NCBI GenBank assembly: GCA_021442155.1
Contig: CM038215.1
Location: forward strand, 281,592,413 to 281,656,412
Source of the DNA: Cymbidium sinense
Taxonomy: Eukaryota; Streptophyta; Magnoliopsida; Asparagales; Orchidaceae
Length of the DNA stretch: 64,000 nucleotides
Direction of reading: 5' to 3'
Part shown: positions 1-11,159 of the stretch, in pieces
How positions within the stretch are numbered: position 1 is the first letter of the stretch
Layout: each line of letters opens with the position of its first letter
Notes under the pieces: generated by a model
The model's input: the letters and a program-made list of their open reading frames with translations, nothing else
What the model was told of the DNA's origin: nothing
Databases searched by the model: none
Made by a program: the position numbers and the translations under genes

Positions 1-280
1 GCTTGGATGGTATAAGATCGGGAAGGTATGTTATATAAACTCATACTTTAATTTTTTTTACTACTACTTGTGGAATGGTTTCATGCTTATTATTATTTTT
101 ATATGAGTCTTATAACAATACTAGGTTGTGGGGAACATAGATTTAACTATTTGTATGTATGACCTAACATGGATATCTTTTGTATCATGATGACCCGTTT
201 TGGAAGCACCAATTAGCAAGATGGGAATTGTTGAGTGCTAGAAAATCAGTTGCGGTAGAGTGAAAGTTTATCTTAGCTTT
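1..280. other. Unrecognised AT-rich sequence
   Basis: No reading frame, repeat or RNA gene could be supported here. It leads directly into the interspersed repeat that begins near 280. Confidence 0.4.
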
Positions 281-970
281 GTTGTGAAATCCACACAAAC
301 ACACATATTTAAAAGAGTGAACAAGAAAACTTAATTTTACGTGGAAAACCTCGAAAAGAGGGAAAAACCACGGGGCCTAACCCAGTAAAAATCTTCCACT
401 ATGTATTTGTTTTGAGTACAAGTTTTCCGACACGGATTACAAAATTGTATAGAAGGGCGACAATGGGAATCCCAAAATTAGACAACAACAACCATATAGT
501 CACGTTTAGGTAAATGTGCTAGCGAGATGATGGAAACAACCACTGACGATGAAGGTCGTCATGATGGAGACCGGCGAAGATGGCCGTCGAGGATCAGGGG
601 CGGTGATCGACGATGGTAGTCGGCGGTGGTGAACGGCGTCGGTGGTCGGTGATGATGACCGGCGACGATGGTTGATGACGATGACCGGCGACGAGGGCCA
701 GCGGTAGTGGTCGGCAGTGACGACCGGCAACGGAGATTGATGACGGCAAGGATCAGCGGTGGCGGCTGACGGCAGCGGCAGGAGATATTGGTTGGTAACC
801 AACGGGGGTGGTCGGCGACCGTCGAGTGGTGGCACGATTATGTCTGGAGGATTTTCAAGCTTTAGAACTCGCCTCTTGTTTGGCCTCATATGAGGAATGG
901 ACTATTTATAGATGGAGGAGTGACATCTCTATAAATACATGCAAAATCAAACTCCACTTCATGGACAACT
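280..970. repeat. Interspersed element with GGCGAC-rich patch
   Basis: The stretch near 335-470 (gaaaaaccacggggcctaac, then a gagtacaag stretch, then a cgacacggattacaaa-like stretch) matches in order a second copy at about 31620-31790. In both, this is followed by a GC-rich patch of GGCGACGATGG-like words (about 520-830 here, 31845-31890 there), then a 'ggactatttata'-like motif, then a CG-containing stretch. Shared order at two distant sites marks a dispersed repeat, probably a retroelement leader or LTR, but no coding domain confirms the class. The minus strand is open across 506-889 only because the GC-rich simple repeat lacks stops; its proline, arginine and serine bias matches no known family. 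Confidence 0.5.
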
Positions 971-1355
971 CAAAATGATTCCTTTGATCTTGATGTATTT
1001 TAAGTATTTGAATGCTCAAATGAAGTTAATTATGAGATCTTGGGCTCACCGTCCGAGATGCTCGATTTGACTTTAAACACTCCATGTTTGAGAGTTATTT
1101 AGGGATTTAAATGACATCCCAGAGTTTTCAAGGATATTTTAAGTGCTTGATCTCACCGTTCAACTTCGATGTTGCTTTTAGCATCAAGATTCATGCTTCG
1201 ACTAGTATTTTAAGTGTCATATCAGGAATATCGATTAGATGAAAATTTTAAAATTTTAGTTTCTAACATTTACTAATAATAAGATAATTATTTATGCATT
1301 TTTAATGAAAAATCTAATGGAAGATAATATGTATGTTTGCTAAATTAAGTAAATT

Positions 1356-1411
<56 letters not shown>

Positions 1412-1740
1412 GTATTTTTTTGTGGTTATTTAATTACATTTTTTTCTTTCAAATTTACAAATATTATTTAATTAATTTCTGCTTTTAATTTTATAAATAA
1501 ATATTTAATTTATTAATTTTGAATTTGATTATATTATTATTATTATTATATTTAAGTTATGAAAACATTATAATAATTAAACTATAATCTTTCAATTGTA
1601 TTAAAAATTATGACTAATTTTCTAAATTTAAAGTCTTAATATTTCTAAAATTAATTTCATGACAAAAAATATAAGTTTTGAATTAAAATTAATTTTTGAA
1701 TTTCTGATTCATATTCTTGAACAAATATTTATCTTCCTCT
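970..1740. other. AT-rich non-coding stretch
   Basis: After the CG-containing tail of the upstream repeat the sequence becomes almost pure A and T, including a (TA)n tract at about 1360-1408. No gene is supported. Confidence 0.5.
1360..1408. repeat. (TA)n microsatellite
   Basis: About 25 uninterrupted TA units inside an AT-rich stretch. Confidence 0.95.
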
Positions 1741-1904
1741 GCAAAATTATCAATTAACCGCTTTCTTGTTATACTCTTCTCATCCACAATGAAACCCTAA
1801 CACCTTTTCTTATTAAAAAATAAACTAAATCTAAAGTTTCTATATTTAGAAGAAAAAAATGAACCTAGGTTAAGCTTTACCTTTGAGTTAGATGAGGAAA
1901 AAAA

Positions 1905-2060
1905 AAAAAGACGAGCCATAATCTTTGATATATTCGCTCTAATGTGGACTTCAACTCTTTGCTTCTCTTCTCTCTTCCTCTACATCTCTCAGTTTCTCTC
2001 TCTCTCTCTCTCTCTCTCTCGCTCTCTTTTTTTTCCTGCCGAGGTATCTTTTGTTCGCTA
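1905..2060 (+). promoter_or_regulatory. Leader-like pyrimidine tract with (CT)n
   Basis: A pyrimidine-rich block with a (CT)n run at about 1994-2020 ends in 'gccgag' followed by 'gtatct', which could be a splice donor. Plant 5' leaders often look like this, so it may be the untranslated first exon of a gene. No coding exon downstream could be recognised, so this is only a suggestion. The 60-codon frame across the (CT)n run is repetitive leucine and serine and is not treated as a protein. Confidence 0.25.
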
Positions 2061-2403
2061 ACTTTCTTTTTCGTTCTATGTATAAGTTCAACCTCCCTCT
2101 GCGACTTTAAAGAGAAAATTGACTAATATCAGTTCAATTGAGGCTGTTAGTTGATTTGTCTTATTTTTATTTGTGGCTTTTAATTTTGATCCACAAATCC
2201 TAGAAAATAATTTTAGAGGCTAAAGTTTAGTTGAAGATTGTTTGAAACAAGAATAATTGGAAAAGACTGATCTTTTTATGCTAACATCCTTTCAAGCAAT
2301 CTTTCTTAAAGTGTTTTTCAAACGGAATGATAGATCAACCGTCATATATCATTATATATAGTTAATAAATTTAGAGTTATAAATATTGTGGGGGCATGCA
2401 TTG

Positions 2404-2541
2404 GTTGTGAAGGAGTTGCCTCCATTGGAAGTTTCAGCAAACTCGAAAGGTAATTTCTTCAATCAGATGAAGAAGTCCTTTGGAGTTTGGATAGAGATGA
2501 GCCTTCCTTATGCTCGTAACAATTATGCAAAGACAAATTGA
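2404..2541 (+). CDS. Short open stretch, possible exon remnant
   Basis: A 45-residue open stretch reads VVKELPPLEVSANSKGNFF and continues with a charged, varied composition (NQMKKSFGVW) before a TGA stop. Its codon use looks less AT-driven than its surroundings, so it may be a remnant of an exon. It has no ATG at its start and I do not recognise the family. It lies downstream of the (CT)n leader-like block and could belong to the same broken gene. Chance openness cannot be excluded. Confidence 0.2.
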   Translation, partial: VVKELPPLEVSANSKGNFFNQMKKSFGVWIEMSLPYARNNYAKTN

Positions 2542-2792
2542 ATTATGTAACCTCCATGCACAAGGATGGGGTGGACGCAATCAATGAACAACTTCCTTCT
2601 CATTAATATATCTACATAATATATGATTTATAGGAAAGTGAAAGAAATTTAAGAGATTATGATTATAATTTTTTTATATTTCTTTATCTTTTACATATTT
2701 GATTCATATGTCAAAATCTTGACATAAATCTCTACATTAAATATTTTAGGTATACATATTCTAATGTATTTATATATCAATACTTAATATTA

Positions 2793-2813
2793 ATATATAT
2801 ATATATATATATA

Positions 2814-2887
<74 letters not shown>
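2793..2887. repeat. (TA)n microsatellite
   Basis: A nearly pure TA run of about 95 bases with one 'atct' interruption, just outside copy A. Confidence 0.95.
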
Positions 2888-2891
<4 letters not shown>

Positions 2892-3225
2892 ATACTTAAA
2901 TCTTGATATTACATCAAAAATATCATCATAATAAACTTTTAAAAGTGAAATACATCTTTATAAGCATATGAAAATATTAGATGATTAAATATCTAACTTT
3001 AAGGATGCAAAGAATTATGTGATATGTATGTAAGTAAATCTTCCTATGATTATAGGTTTGTGATGTTTTATAAAGATTTATAAATCTATTTTAGATTTAA
3101 ACATTTTACAAAAAAATATTTCATAATCTATTAATGAGAAAATTTTATTAATAATAAAATTCAAAATTTTATGATTTTATAATATAGCTATTATGGTATT
3201 ATTGTTATTGAAAGCTAATGAAAGC
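2888..3225. other. AT-rich flank up to the left edge of copy A
   Basis: No gene seen. Similarity to copy B starts near 3225 ('ataaaataattcaatcattt'). Left of that point this sequence and the sequence left of 34842 are unrelated. Confidence 0.5.
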
Positions 3226-3259
3226 TATAAAATAATTCAATCATTTTAATCAATATTAT

Positions 3260-4730
3260 CATTACTTTTTGGTGTTACATTCATGTGTAGTCTGTACAAC
3301 ATCGTGATTTAGTTGATTCCACTCGTATAAGGGATGACAACGAATTATGCTGCATAGGGATGAGTATGAGACGATGGATAGTGGCAAGTGACAATAACAA
3401 TGATGATAGAATATATGCACCACAGGAAATGGAGCCAACTAAAATAATGGGTCATGACTTCCAACACACTCTATAGTTAATGTAGAAAATCTAGAAGCTA
3501 TGATGACTTCCAACGTATGTAACTTGTCATACAACCGGAGTGAGATGAGAATGCCAATGTTAATAGTGTAATAAGAGATTTAAACATATTGTCCAAAGGA
3601 CTTATTCCTATAGAATTGGTAAAGAATATGATATTCCAAACAAAATCTATTTTACAATGTAAATGGGTTGTCCATAGTAAATAACGTCGAATATTGTTGT
3701 ATTAATTTAACTGAAACTCTTTTTTCCATTAAAGGTGTTCACCATAGTTACTCGTTTAGACCTTGTCAGTGGTGTTTACATCTCATTAAAAGTAAGAGGT
3801 TAGTGGGATCATAGAAAATTTCAACGATCAGTGATACACACACTTGTGCATGTAGAATTTTGGTAGGTGGTCATCGACGGTGGACTTCCAAATTCATATG
3901 CTATTACATTCTACCAATCATTCGTCATCAAAAAGCCTAGGGAGATAATAGGACAAATAGAAGTTAAATTTAGCGTATGCATTTTATATATGAAAGCTTG
4001 GGATGGAAGGAGGAAAGCTATACGAACTATTTTTAGTAGTCGGGAGGAATCATATCATTCACCATATAAGCTGATGAATGATATTTGTTATGCTATGAGG
4101 AGTTCAATATATCGAATATAATATAATAGCACAAACTATTTTCAACGATTATTTTACAACCAACATATGCATGACATTAGGAATGTGAAGCAAGAAGTAT
4201 ATGATTGGTTGATCGCTTGAGATATCACTAGGTGCACTTTGTTATAGGATACTAGAATTCGATACGGGTTAATGACAACTAACACAGTAGAATGCTTTAA
4301 TGGAGTCCTTCGTCGAGCTAGAGGCCTACCCATATAAGCTTTGACTTGTTCAATTTATTACAACATTGTATCACTATTTCTTAGACGATACAATGGTGTA
4401 GAAAAGCAGATTATGTCAAATGAGTCACCCATCACTTTGTGAATTAGATATACCTTGCAAAGATTTGAGAGTCAGGCGAGGAGGTTTCCTGTTCGAACTT
4501 GTATTAACTTCCATAAGTATGAAGTATTTGACTTTAGCTATCGATCATTTCATGTAGACCTACATCAGATAGGAGTTGTGCATGTGCTTATGGTAAACCG
4601 CATTATACCATGTGCACACATCATAGCTATATTAGGTCTACATTACATGTCGATCACCTCCCATATGTTTCATAGCATTACTCAGAAAGGCCTTTAGGAA
4701 CACATATACAAATTGAGTTTCACATCATTC
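3260..4730 (+). pseudogene. MULE (MuDR-type) transposase remnant without catalytic core, copy A
   Basis: Frame-broken plant Mutator-like transposase. The stretch 3595-3790 resembles the plant MuDR DNA-binding region. At 3867-4121 come family motifs: KPREIIGQIEVKF, then YMKAWDGRRKAI and SREESYHS. This is followed at about 4135-4330 by IRNVKQEVYDW and TTNTVECFNGVLRRARGLPI, the conserved C-terminal motif. A SWIM-type zinc-finger remnant (IIPCAHIIA, Cys-x-His) lies at 4590-4635. The DDE catalytic segment that should sit between the KAW motif and TTN motif is missing; the two join within about 150 bases. The N-terminal part is also absent here, because copy A begins inside the element, while copy B keeps it. 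It is a dead, non-autonomous element. Confidence 0.8.
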
Positions 4731-5260
4731 TGAATGATCTACATGTCTGAATTTAGTACCGGTTATGGAATCATTGAGATTACAACACCAAATTTTAGGA
4801 CATGGGAGGCCAAAGTAAAAGGTTCACAAATACAATTGATGAATGGTAACATAAAGTAATCAAATATGCAGCTTATGTCATAGTTTAGGATTGTTTAAAT
4901 TACCCATTATCACTTTAAGTCTTTTAGTAACTTGATTGAGTTTTTAACTTAGTATTATGTTCACTTCTTACTTTTGATTAGATCTAATCATTATGAAGAG
5001 AAGAAAGAGAACTCTTTCATCCATAACCTAAGTTGATTTCCAAAGATAGATTACTATTGCTTTAACTGTCTTAATAGACCATTTATGAATTTTATTTTAG
5101 CCTAAGTTTAGATTAATCTTAATGAATCTTATCCATACATGAAAGGCATCTTAAGACCCATGAAATTAAGCCACCATAACATGAGTAATACTCAAATACT
5201 TTCTTTCATTATCAATAACATTCACATTCTTATTTTTTAGCTTATTCAATATTTGATTTA

Positions 5261-5261
<1 letters not shown>

Positions 5262-5323
<62 letters not shown>
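5262..5323. repeat. (TA)n microsatellite, long allele
   Basis: About 31 TA units; the matching tract in copy B (36789-36809) has about 10, so the two copies differ in length here. Confidence 0.95.
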
Positions 5324-5329
<6 letters not shown>

Positions 5330-5439
5330 ATGTACTCATATTTGTTTACACACTTAATGAATGTTGATGCATGAATTTAATAGAAAAAAGAGGTTTCATC
5401 TGATATTTAAGCATATGCAAACATGTATATGAAATTTAA

Positions 5440-5850
5440 TCAAGTACGTGTTATTGTTAAATCAGGGGAGTGAGATTATTTAAAACCTCTTTGGGGCTAC
5501 TTAAAGTCTCATATTCCCGGAATGTTCATGTTATATATTTTCCAATTCAAATACACATGAACATATACATAAACATAGAAATTAAATCATGAAAAGGGTT
5601 CTATATAAATATCTTTACTTATGAAAATCTTAATGGCAAATAGAGGATTTAACTTTATATTCTAATATATACATGCACATAAATTAAATTAAGCAAGTGC
5701 ATGCCATTGTTAAACCACGGAAGTGAGATTATCTAATACCTCCTTGGGGCTACTTAAAGCCTCAGATTCGCTGATGTTCGACAATATACTTGTCAATTCA
5801 AATACATGAATACATAAGTATAAATATATGAATAAAATTATCAATTGACA
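5440..5850. repeat. Two direct repeats of about 240 bp
   Basis: The motif 'gtgagattat' followed by 'cctctttggggctacttaaa' or 'cctccttggggctacttaaa', then by 'ttcaaatacacatgaa' or 'ttcaaatacatgaa', occurs at about 5470-5570 and 5710-5815. Copy B keeps both units at about 36950-37050 and 37195-37290. Confidence 0.75.
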
Positions 5851-8365
5851 TCTTTTATTACAAGTAAATGAACATTTCATTTTCACATAATTAGTTATTT
5901 ATAATAAGCATTGATTTAAAATTCATAATTAACAAATAGTTTCAAAATAGCTTAAGATTTACTAATGATAATAGCCACACCATATGATAATATTTGTCTA
6001 ATTCATGCAATTTAAATGCAATCATATTCTCTTGACTTTTAAACATAAATACATTAAGCACATGACATGTACATTTATACTAATTGAAAGGAAGTAATTG
6101 AATACCATCACACAACATGCTTGATTTCATTAGAACCTAAGGACAATCAAGTTAGATAAGTTTCTCTTAAATCTAATCAAAGTTTATTTAATGTTTAACT
6201 TTAATATTTAAGTTGTTGAAACTTAAATACAAGAAATAATAGTTAGTGTTCAACCCATATCCATGTTTGTTTGTTAATAAATTTAAACAAAATTTAAGTG
6301 GCTTTTATGAATTAATTAATTTTGGCCTATTAATAATTCATTTAATTACCCTATAAAAAATCTCTTAATTTGATTAATTATTAAGCAAGAGCTCTGATCA
6401 TGATGATATGCTTGAAAAATAAAATTTGCAATATCCTAAGAATTCTAATGCAATTAAGCTCATGTTTAATAAATAATTAAATTAAGAAGATTAAGCTAAT
6501 TACTTTTATAATTTCCCACACCAATGAAGAATCATAATTTTATTGAAAATCATACTAACTAAGCACATAAGGAGGGTCAATTAAAACTATTTTATTAAAT
6601 GAGTTAATTGTGATGGTTCATATTTAAATTTCATCTAACCATTTAATTAATTAATTAAGCACCTTGTGGGCTCCGAAAATTCACCACCGACCTCTCGACA
6701 ATATTTTTGATATTTAAGAGAGTATGATTTGAAGTGTCGGTAATTTTAGAAGATAAGACACTACTTAGAGATTTAGCCCTCATTTTGTGAGGACTTTAGA
6801 TCTGGTTTCGGTTTCCTATAGACGCAAGCCCCTATAGTTAACTACCCTCCCAATGAGCTCCTAATGAGTGAGAGACAACTTTCAATGAAGGTTAGTCATT
6901 AAATCGCTTAATGCATAGTGTATTGTAGCATCATGTGGAGTTTTAAGAATTTAGATTATGAAATTCATCATTTTATCTTAAACTGGATGGTTGGGGGAAT
7001 GATGACGTGTCCGATCTAGCTCCCATGATTCTGTCATCCCAGATTGTTGTGGTCCCTAGTCTACTTAGTCTGACGAGGTAGTCGACCCAACCTAACCGAA
7101 GGATCCTTGTCAGCAACACATGGGTTACGTCATCCAAGAAATCCTTATAGACATGGGGTGGTGTTTGTCTAAGGAGACAATATTTAGTCTACCTTAGCTG
7201 ACATAGTGTTGTTTGCACTATCAAGTATACCCTATGATTCACAACTCAAAGGGTAGAGCCATTAGGGAGCATACGGGCTACAGTCATGATCGTAATATAA
7301 TGGAGCCTTACTGGCCAAACCACCCAATCAGAGGACTCTGGTCGTAATTGCTTCATATATGGGAGCCTCTGGCTAAACGAGAGGACACGGTCACGCCCAT
7401 ACCGCATGAGATTGAAGAGTGAATATGGTAGAATACTTGATTTGACCTTGGCTCCTTTGTGAGCTAGAGTTTTCTTAATTTGTCACCACAATAAACAGAA
7501 GGTGGATAGATTGAGTTGGCTTTAAGTTTTTAATGATTGAGTTTCATTAAAGTAGTTTGAGACTGATATTTGATTTAGGTTAAATTGATTATAAAAATTG
7601 ATTAATTTGAATATATTTAAGAGCTTTAGATCTTGTCAACTTTGTTTAGCTATTAACAGAGGATTAGATCTGCTATCACCTGACAGAATCAATTTCTCAG
7701 ATATTTTATTAATTTGAAACTCTTATTATAATTTTTAATATTTTGTTGTTAATCACAAGACTAAACTGGGAAATAACCCACGCAGCATCCTCAGACACTT
7801 TAATTTAAGCATTCAACGTAGTGTCAGGGCCCATGTGGGTGTATAGTAATTTTAAGTAATTTTATGTTTGAATTATGAGATTGATTTTGTATTTTTATTT
7901 TTTATTCCAATTTAGCCTGCACAGCCTTTTTAGACATTAAAATTTGCACTTGAAATCTCTATGTCCGAGCACATGCAAGAATTTATAGTTTTAGATAATT
8001 TCACTTAATTAGTGATTTCATTGGTTTTAAAATTCATAATTAGAATGAAATCCCTCAATTTTTTATTAAAGGAAGCCCTATGATTTTATAGATTTTGATT
8101 TAGTATTGTCTTATGTCTGCTTGTACAAAGAGTTGCAGATTTGATAGCGATTGATGTTTTGAAGCTACAGGTTCAAAGGATAATTTAGTTTGTTATTTTA
8201 AAAAAAGATTTACCCCCTCAAATTAATTTTCATTTTCCCCCTCTTTTTTTATTCAAACTCTTCTAGATTCATTTTTGCCCTCTTTTTTTATTCGAACTCT
8301 TCTACATTCATTTTCCCCCCTCTTATTCTTTTGAAAGCAACCCACTCACTACCTCTTTTAATTTC

Positions 8366-8373
8366 TATAAATA
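8366..8373 (+). promoter_or_regulatory. TATA box-like motif
   Basis: TATAAATA lies in a context of pyrimidine-rich sequence upstream and a GC-richer leader-like stretch downstream (ccaagagggagtctcc). The motif and surroundings are kept in copy B at about 39720. It could be an LTR or gene promoter; no coding exon downstream was recognised. Confidence 0.35.
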
Positions 8374-8694
8374 AGGCCAAGAGGGAGTCTCCTATTCTAT
8401 TATATTTGTTTGAAGGGTTGAAGTTAGGATATTTGATAGGGAGCAGTTAGAAACTTTTGTGGGCTTTCAACTCTGCTCTCATAAATTTTGTAAGTGCTTT
8501 TCACACTTCTTTTTTTTTTATTTTACTTTTATGTTTGTCATATGTTATTTTACTTTTCCCCCTTTTTTGTTTGGCGCTTTTAGCTTAAAATTAGTTGTAA
8601 GTTTTCTTTAGCATTCTTAAGTCACTCATTTTACTCTCCATTTTTCCTAAGTCAAAAGATTTGGAATTTTAGCGACCTCCGGCATCATTCTAGG

Positions 8695-9090
8695 GCGATC
8701 GGTATATTTTACTGATATGCCATCTTGAGCATATCGAGCCTATGAAGTTGTGACACCAGTGGTTTTTCATCTCATCGCACCCTCTTGAGCACGACGAGGC
8801 CTTCAGACCTGAAAGAAGACATACAATGCAATGTATATATTCATCACCCCCCCTCCCACTTTTTTTTCTAAGTCTAGAAATTAGACAATATTTCAGCAGC
8901 ATTTTGTCTAGGGGGAACGACATCTAACAAGTGTTGGCTTACTCAGTACACCCTCTTGAGCGTAGCGAGCGGTGTCTTACGACACCACAGCTGGTTTTTG
9001 ATCTTGTCGCGCCCTCTTGAGCACAAAGAGACCTTCAAACCTACAAAGAAACACAAGCATATATGTATATATCCACATTCATAGATCAAA
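8695..9090. repeat. Tandem pair of about 245-bp repeats
   Basis: Unit 1 (8700-8850) and unit 2 (8945-9090) share 'cttgagc..atcgagc', 'gacacca', 'ggtttttcatct' or 'ggtttttgatct', 'cgc.ccctcttgagcac', 'gaccttca.acct' and a following 'atgtatatat' stretch. Copy B has the same arrangement at about 40060-40385, with unit 1 much eroded by small deletions. Confidence 0.7.
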
Positions 9091-9198
9091 CATGTTCCGA
9101 CACATTTTTCGGCACGCTACAATACTCGACAAAGGAACGGGGTTAGGTATACAATTTGGAATGTAAATAAAGGAGCGCGATGATGAAAACTGAAAGAA

Positions 9199-9480
9199 GA
9201 ATTCACCTCTTGACGATGTTCTTCCCCGATTTGCGGCGAAGCGAAGGTTGGACAGGTTATGCAAGGAATGCGACAACAGAAACCGATGGAAGAATTCACC
9301 TCTTGACGATGTTCTTCCTCGGTTTATGGCAAAGTGAAAATGGGAAGGCTAAAGTGAGGAGTGTGACGTCAGAAATTGAAATAAGAATTCACCTCTTGAT
9401 GATGTTCTTCCCCAGTTTGCGGCGAAGCGAAAATGGGAAGGCTAAAGTGAGGAGTGCAATGCCGAAAATTGAAATAAGAA
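9199..9480. repeat. 93-bp codon-phased tandem repeat, three units
   Basis: Units begin with 'gaattcacctcttga' at 9199, 9292 and 9385, a period of exactly 93 bases, which is 31 codons. The plus-strand frame stays open through all units (RIHLLTMFFPDLRRSE, RIHLLTMFFLGLWQSE, RIHLLMMFFPSLRRSE). The opposite strand is also largely open, so coding is unproven. Copy B (40491-40760) has the same array with a first unit of 87 bases, so its length change there is also a multiple of three. Family not recognised. Confidence 0.8.
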
Positions 9481-9489
9481 TTTATATTT

Positions 9490-10400
9490 CTTTGGGACTT
9501 TGGATTGACATTTTAAACTAGCTTGACCACTGTGAGTTATTCTTCTCCATCGAAGCTCTTCCTGCATAGTTTGATACAAAAAATAACATACTTCAGTGGG
9601 TTTTTCTTTTTTACCATTATTTATTTTAAGATATGAGTAATGCAATATTTGGTTACTTGATGTTCAAAAACATGTTCTAACAAATGAGATATTTGGTAAT
9701 AATGTGTTGTAGTCATCTCAAACTTCGAAAAGGTTTAAATGGCAAGATTAAATTTTGTGGGAAATAAAACATTTAGATAAACATTTTGTAATTCTTAATA
9801 TAAAAATATATAATATTTTTGGAAATACATCATATATATTTGATAGAGCTGCTTAATAAATTGAATATGGCTTATTTTATTATAAACTAATTCATATAGT
9901 TCTCACCAAATATAAATTATTCAACAAATTGAGAAACAAAGTATCCCATTATAGCTTAAATATTTTATGAGTAGTATTTTATTAGTATTTAGTAGAAATT
10001 ATGATTGTCAAGATATGTAAAAGCGCATTTGATTATCATATATGTTAATTTTTGTAGGAATCAATGGATTCCAATACTTGTAGAAGAATTTCCCTTTACT
10101 ATTTGATTAATTATCATTTCAAATTTGCAAAATTTTGATTTGAAGGTGATTGAAAAATTCAACTTTTTGAATGGATTTAATGGCCAATCAAGATAAATAT
10201 TTGTCCAAAATATTTAAATATAGAGGATATTGAACTTAGGTTAAGAATCAAGTGAAGAGGAAAATACAATGTTGGGAAGCAAAGTACTATTAAGTTTCAA
10301 AAAGATATCATATGTTTAGATGTGTTGAAGAAAGAGATTGAAGCATTTTGTTGGCTTAGGGGAAAAATTTTGAGTTATATTACCACATATTTGGAACATC
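9490..10400. other. AT-rich non-coding stretch
   Basis: No gene supported. Its counterpart in copy B (about 40790-41660) is nearly identical apart from occasional one- to few-base indels. Confidence 0.45.
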
Positions 10401-10409
10401 AACAAAAGA

Positions 10410-10735
10410 CTATATGTCTATCACTAATGTTGTAGAAGTGATGCAAATGACTACAAAGTCCAATGGAAGTGAGGGTGTTGAGATAGTAGTCATAACACAA
10501 GATGATAAAGAAGCAACTATATGTTGATAAGGTCAATAAGTTAGGGAGGGTAGTAACATGTAAGACAGCTATATGTCTATCACTAATGATGTAGAAGTGA
10601 TACAAATGACTACAAAGTGCAATGGAAGTGAGGGTGCTGAGGTAGTAGTCAAAACACAATATGATAAAGAAGCTACTATATGTTGATAAGGTCAATAAGT
10701 TAGGGAGGGTAGTAACATGTAAGACAATTATCATT
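10410..10735. repeat. 159-bp tandem duplication
   Basis: Two units start with 'ctatatgtctatcactaatg' at 10410 and 10569 and each ends in 'gggagggtagtaacatgtaa'. The minus-strand 111-codon frame here is the repeat read twice and is not a protein gene. In copy B (41670-41930) the first unit has lost its first part. Confidence 0.85.
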
Positions 10736-11159
10736 CAAGATCTGTACTGCGGGATTTCTAATTACCCAAGTTGGATTTACTGAAGATTTAGGGTCTATTT
10801 AGGGAAGTTGTAGCGGTATTGAAATATAGTGGTTGAGTTGTTGTAAAAGAACTTACTATTTAAGAAATTATGATGGATATTACATTTTTTATTTAAAAAA
10901 AATTAGACCATACTTTTCTGGCAGCTACCACACTCTACTAGGTTAGGTTAGAAAATGCGATTTTTCCACTATAGTTTCTTTAAAATGCATCCAGACTACA
11001 GTTTCTTAAATGACATTTGCGATGCGATGCAAAAACACATCACCACTTCAAAAGCTTCATTAGCAGTAGGTGCTTCTGTGATGCTTAAAGCTTCAACAAG
11101 CTCTGAGATCTAATGATATTATGAAGAACTTTGGTGTGAAGAATCAATCTAGTAATAAA

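Larger units (their letters stand above)
4730..8160. other. Long non-coding stretch, repeat-like, unrecognised
   Basis: No reading frame is supported. It contains a (TA)n tract (5262-5323), a pair of direct repeats (5440-5850), very AT-rich sequence, then a GC-richer part (6660-7480). The same order occurs in copy B at 36270-39500, where the AT-rich part is almost identical and the GC-richer part has many small deletions. It may be the body or LTR of a retroelement, but no domain proves that. Confidence 0.4.

Noticed and set aside
506..889. 127-codon minus-strand frame rich in Pro, Arg and Ser
   Set aside because: It comes from a GC-rich simple repeat without stops, and similar frames occur in the related patches; no domain is visible.
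1944..2126. 60-codon frame through a (CT)n run
   Set aside because: Low-complexity Leu/Ser translation of a microsatellite.
10399..10734. 111-codon minus-strand frame
   Set aside because: It is the 159-bp tandem repeat read twice; copy B does not preserve it.
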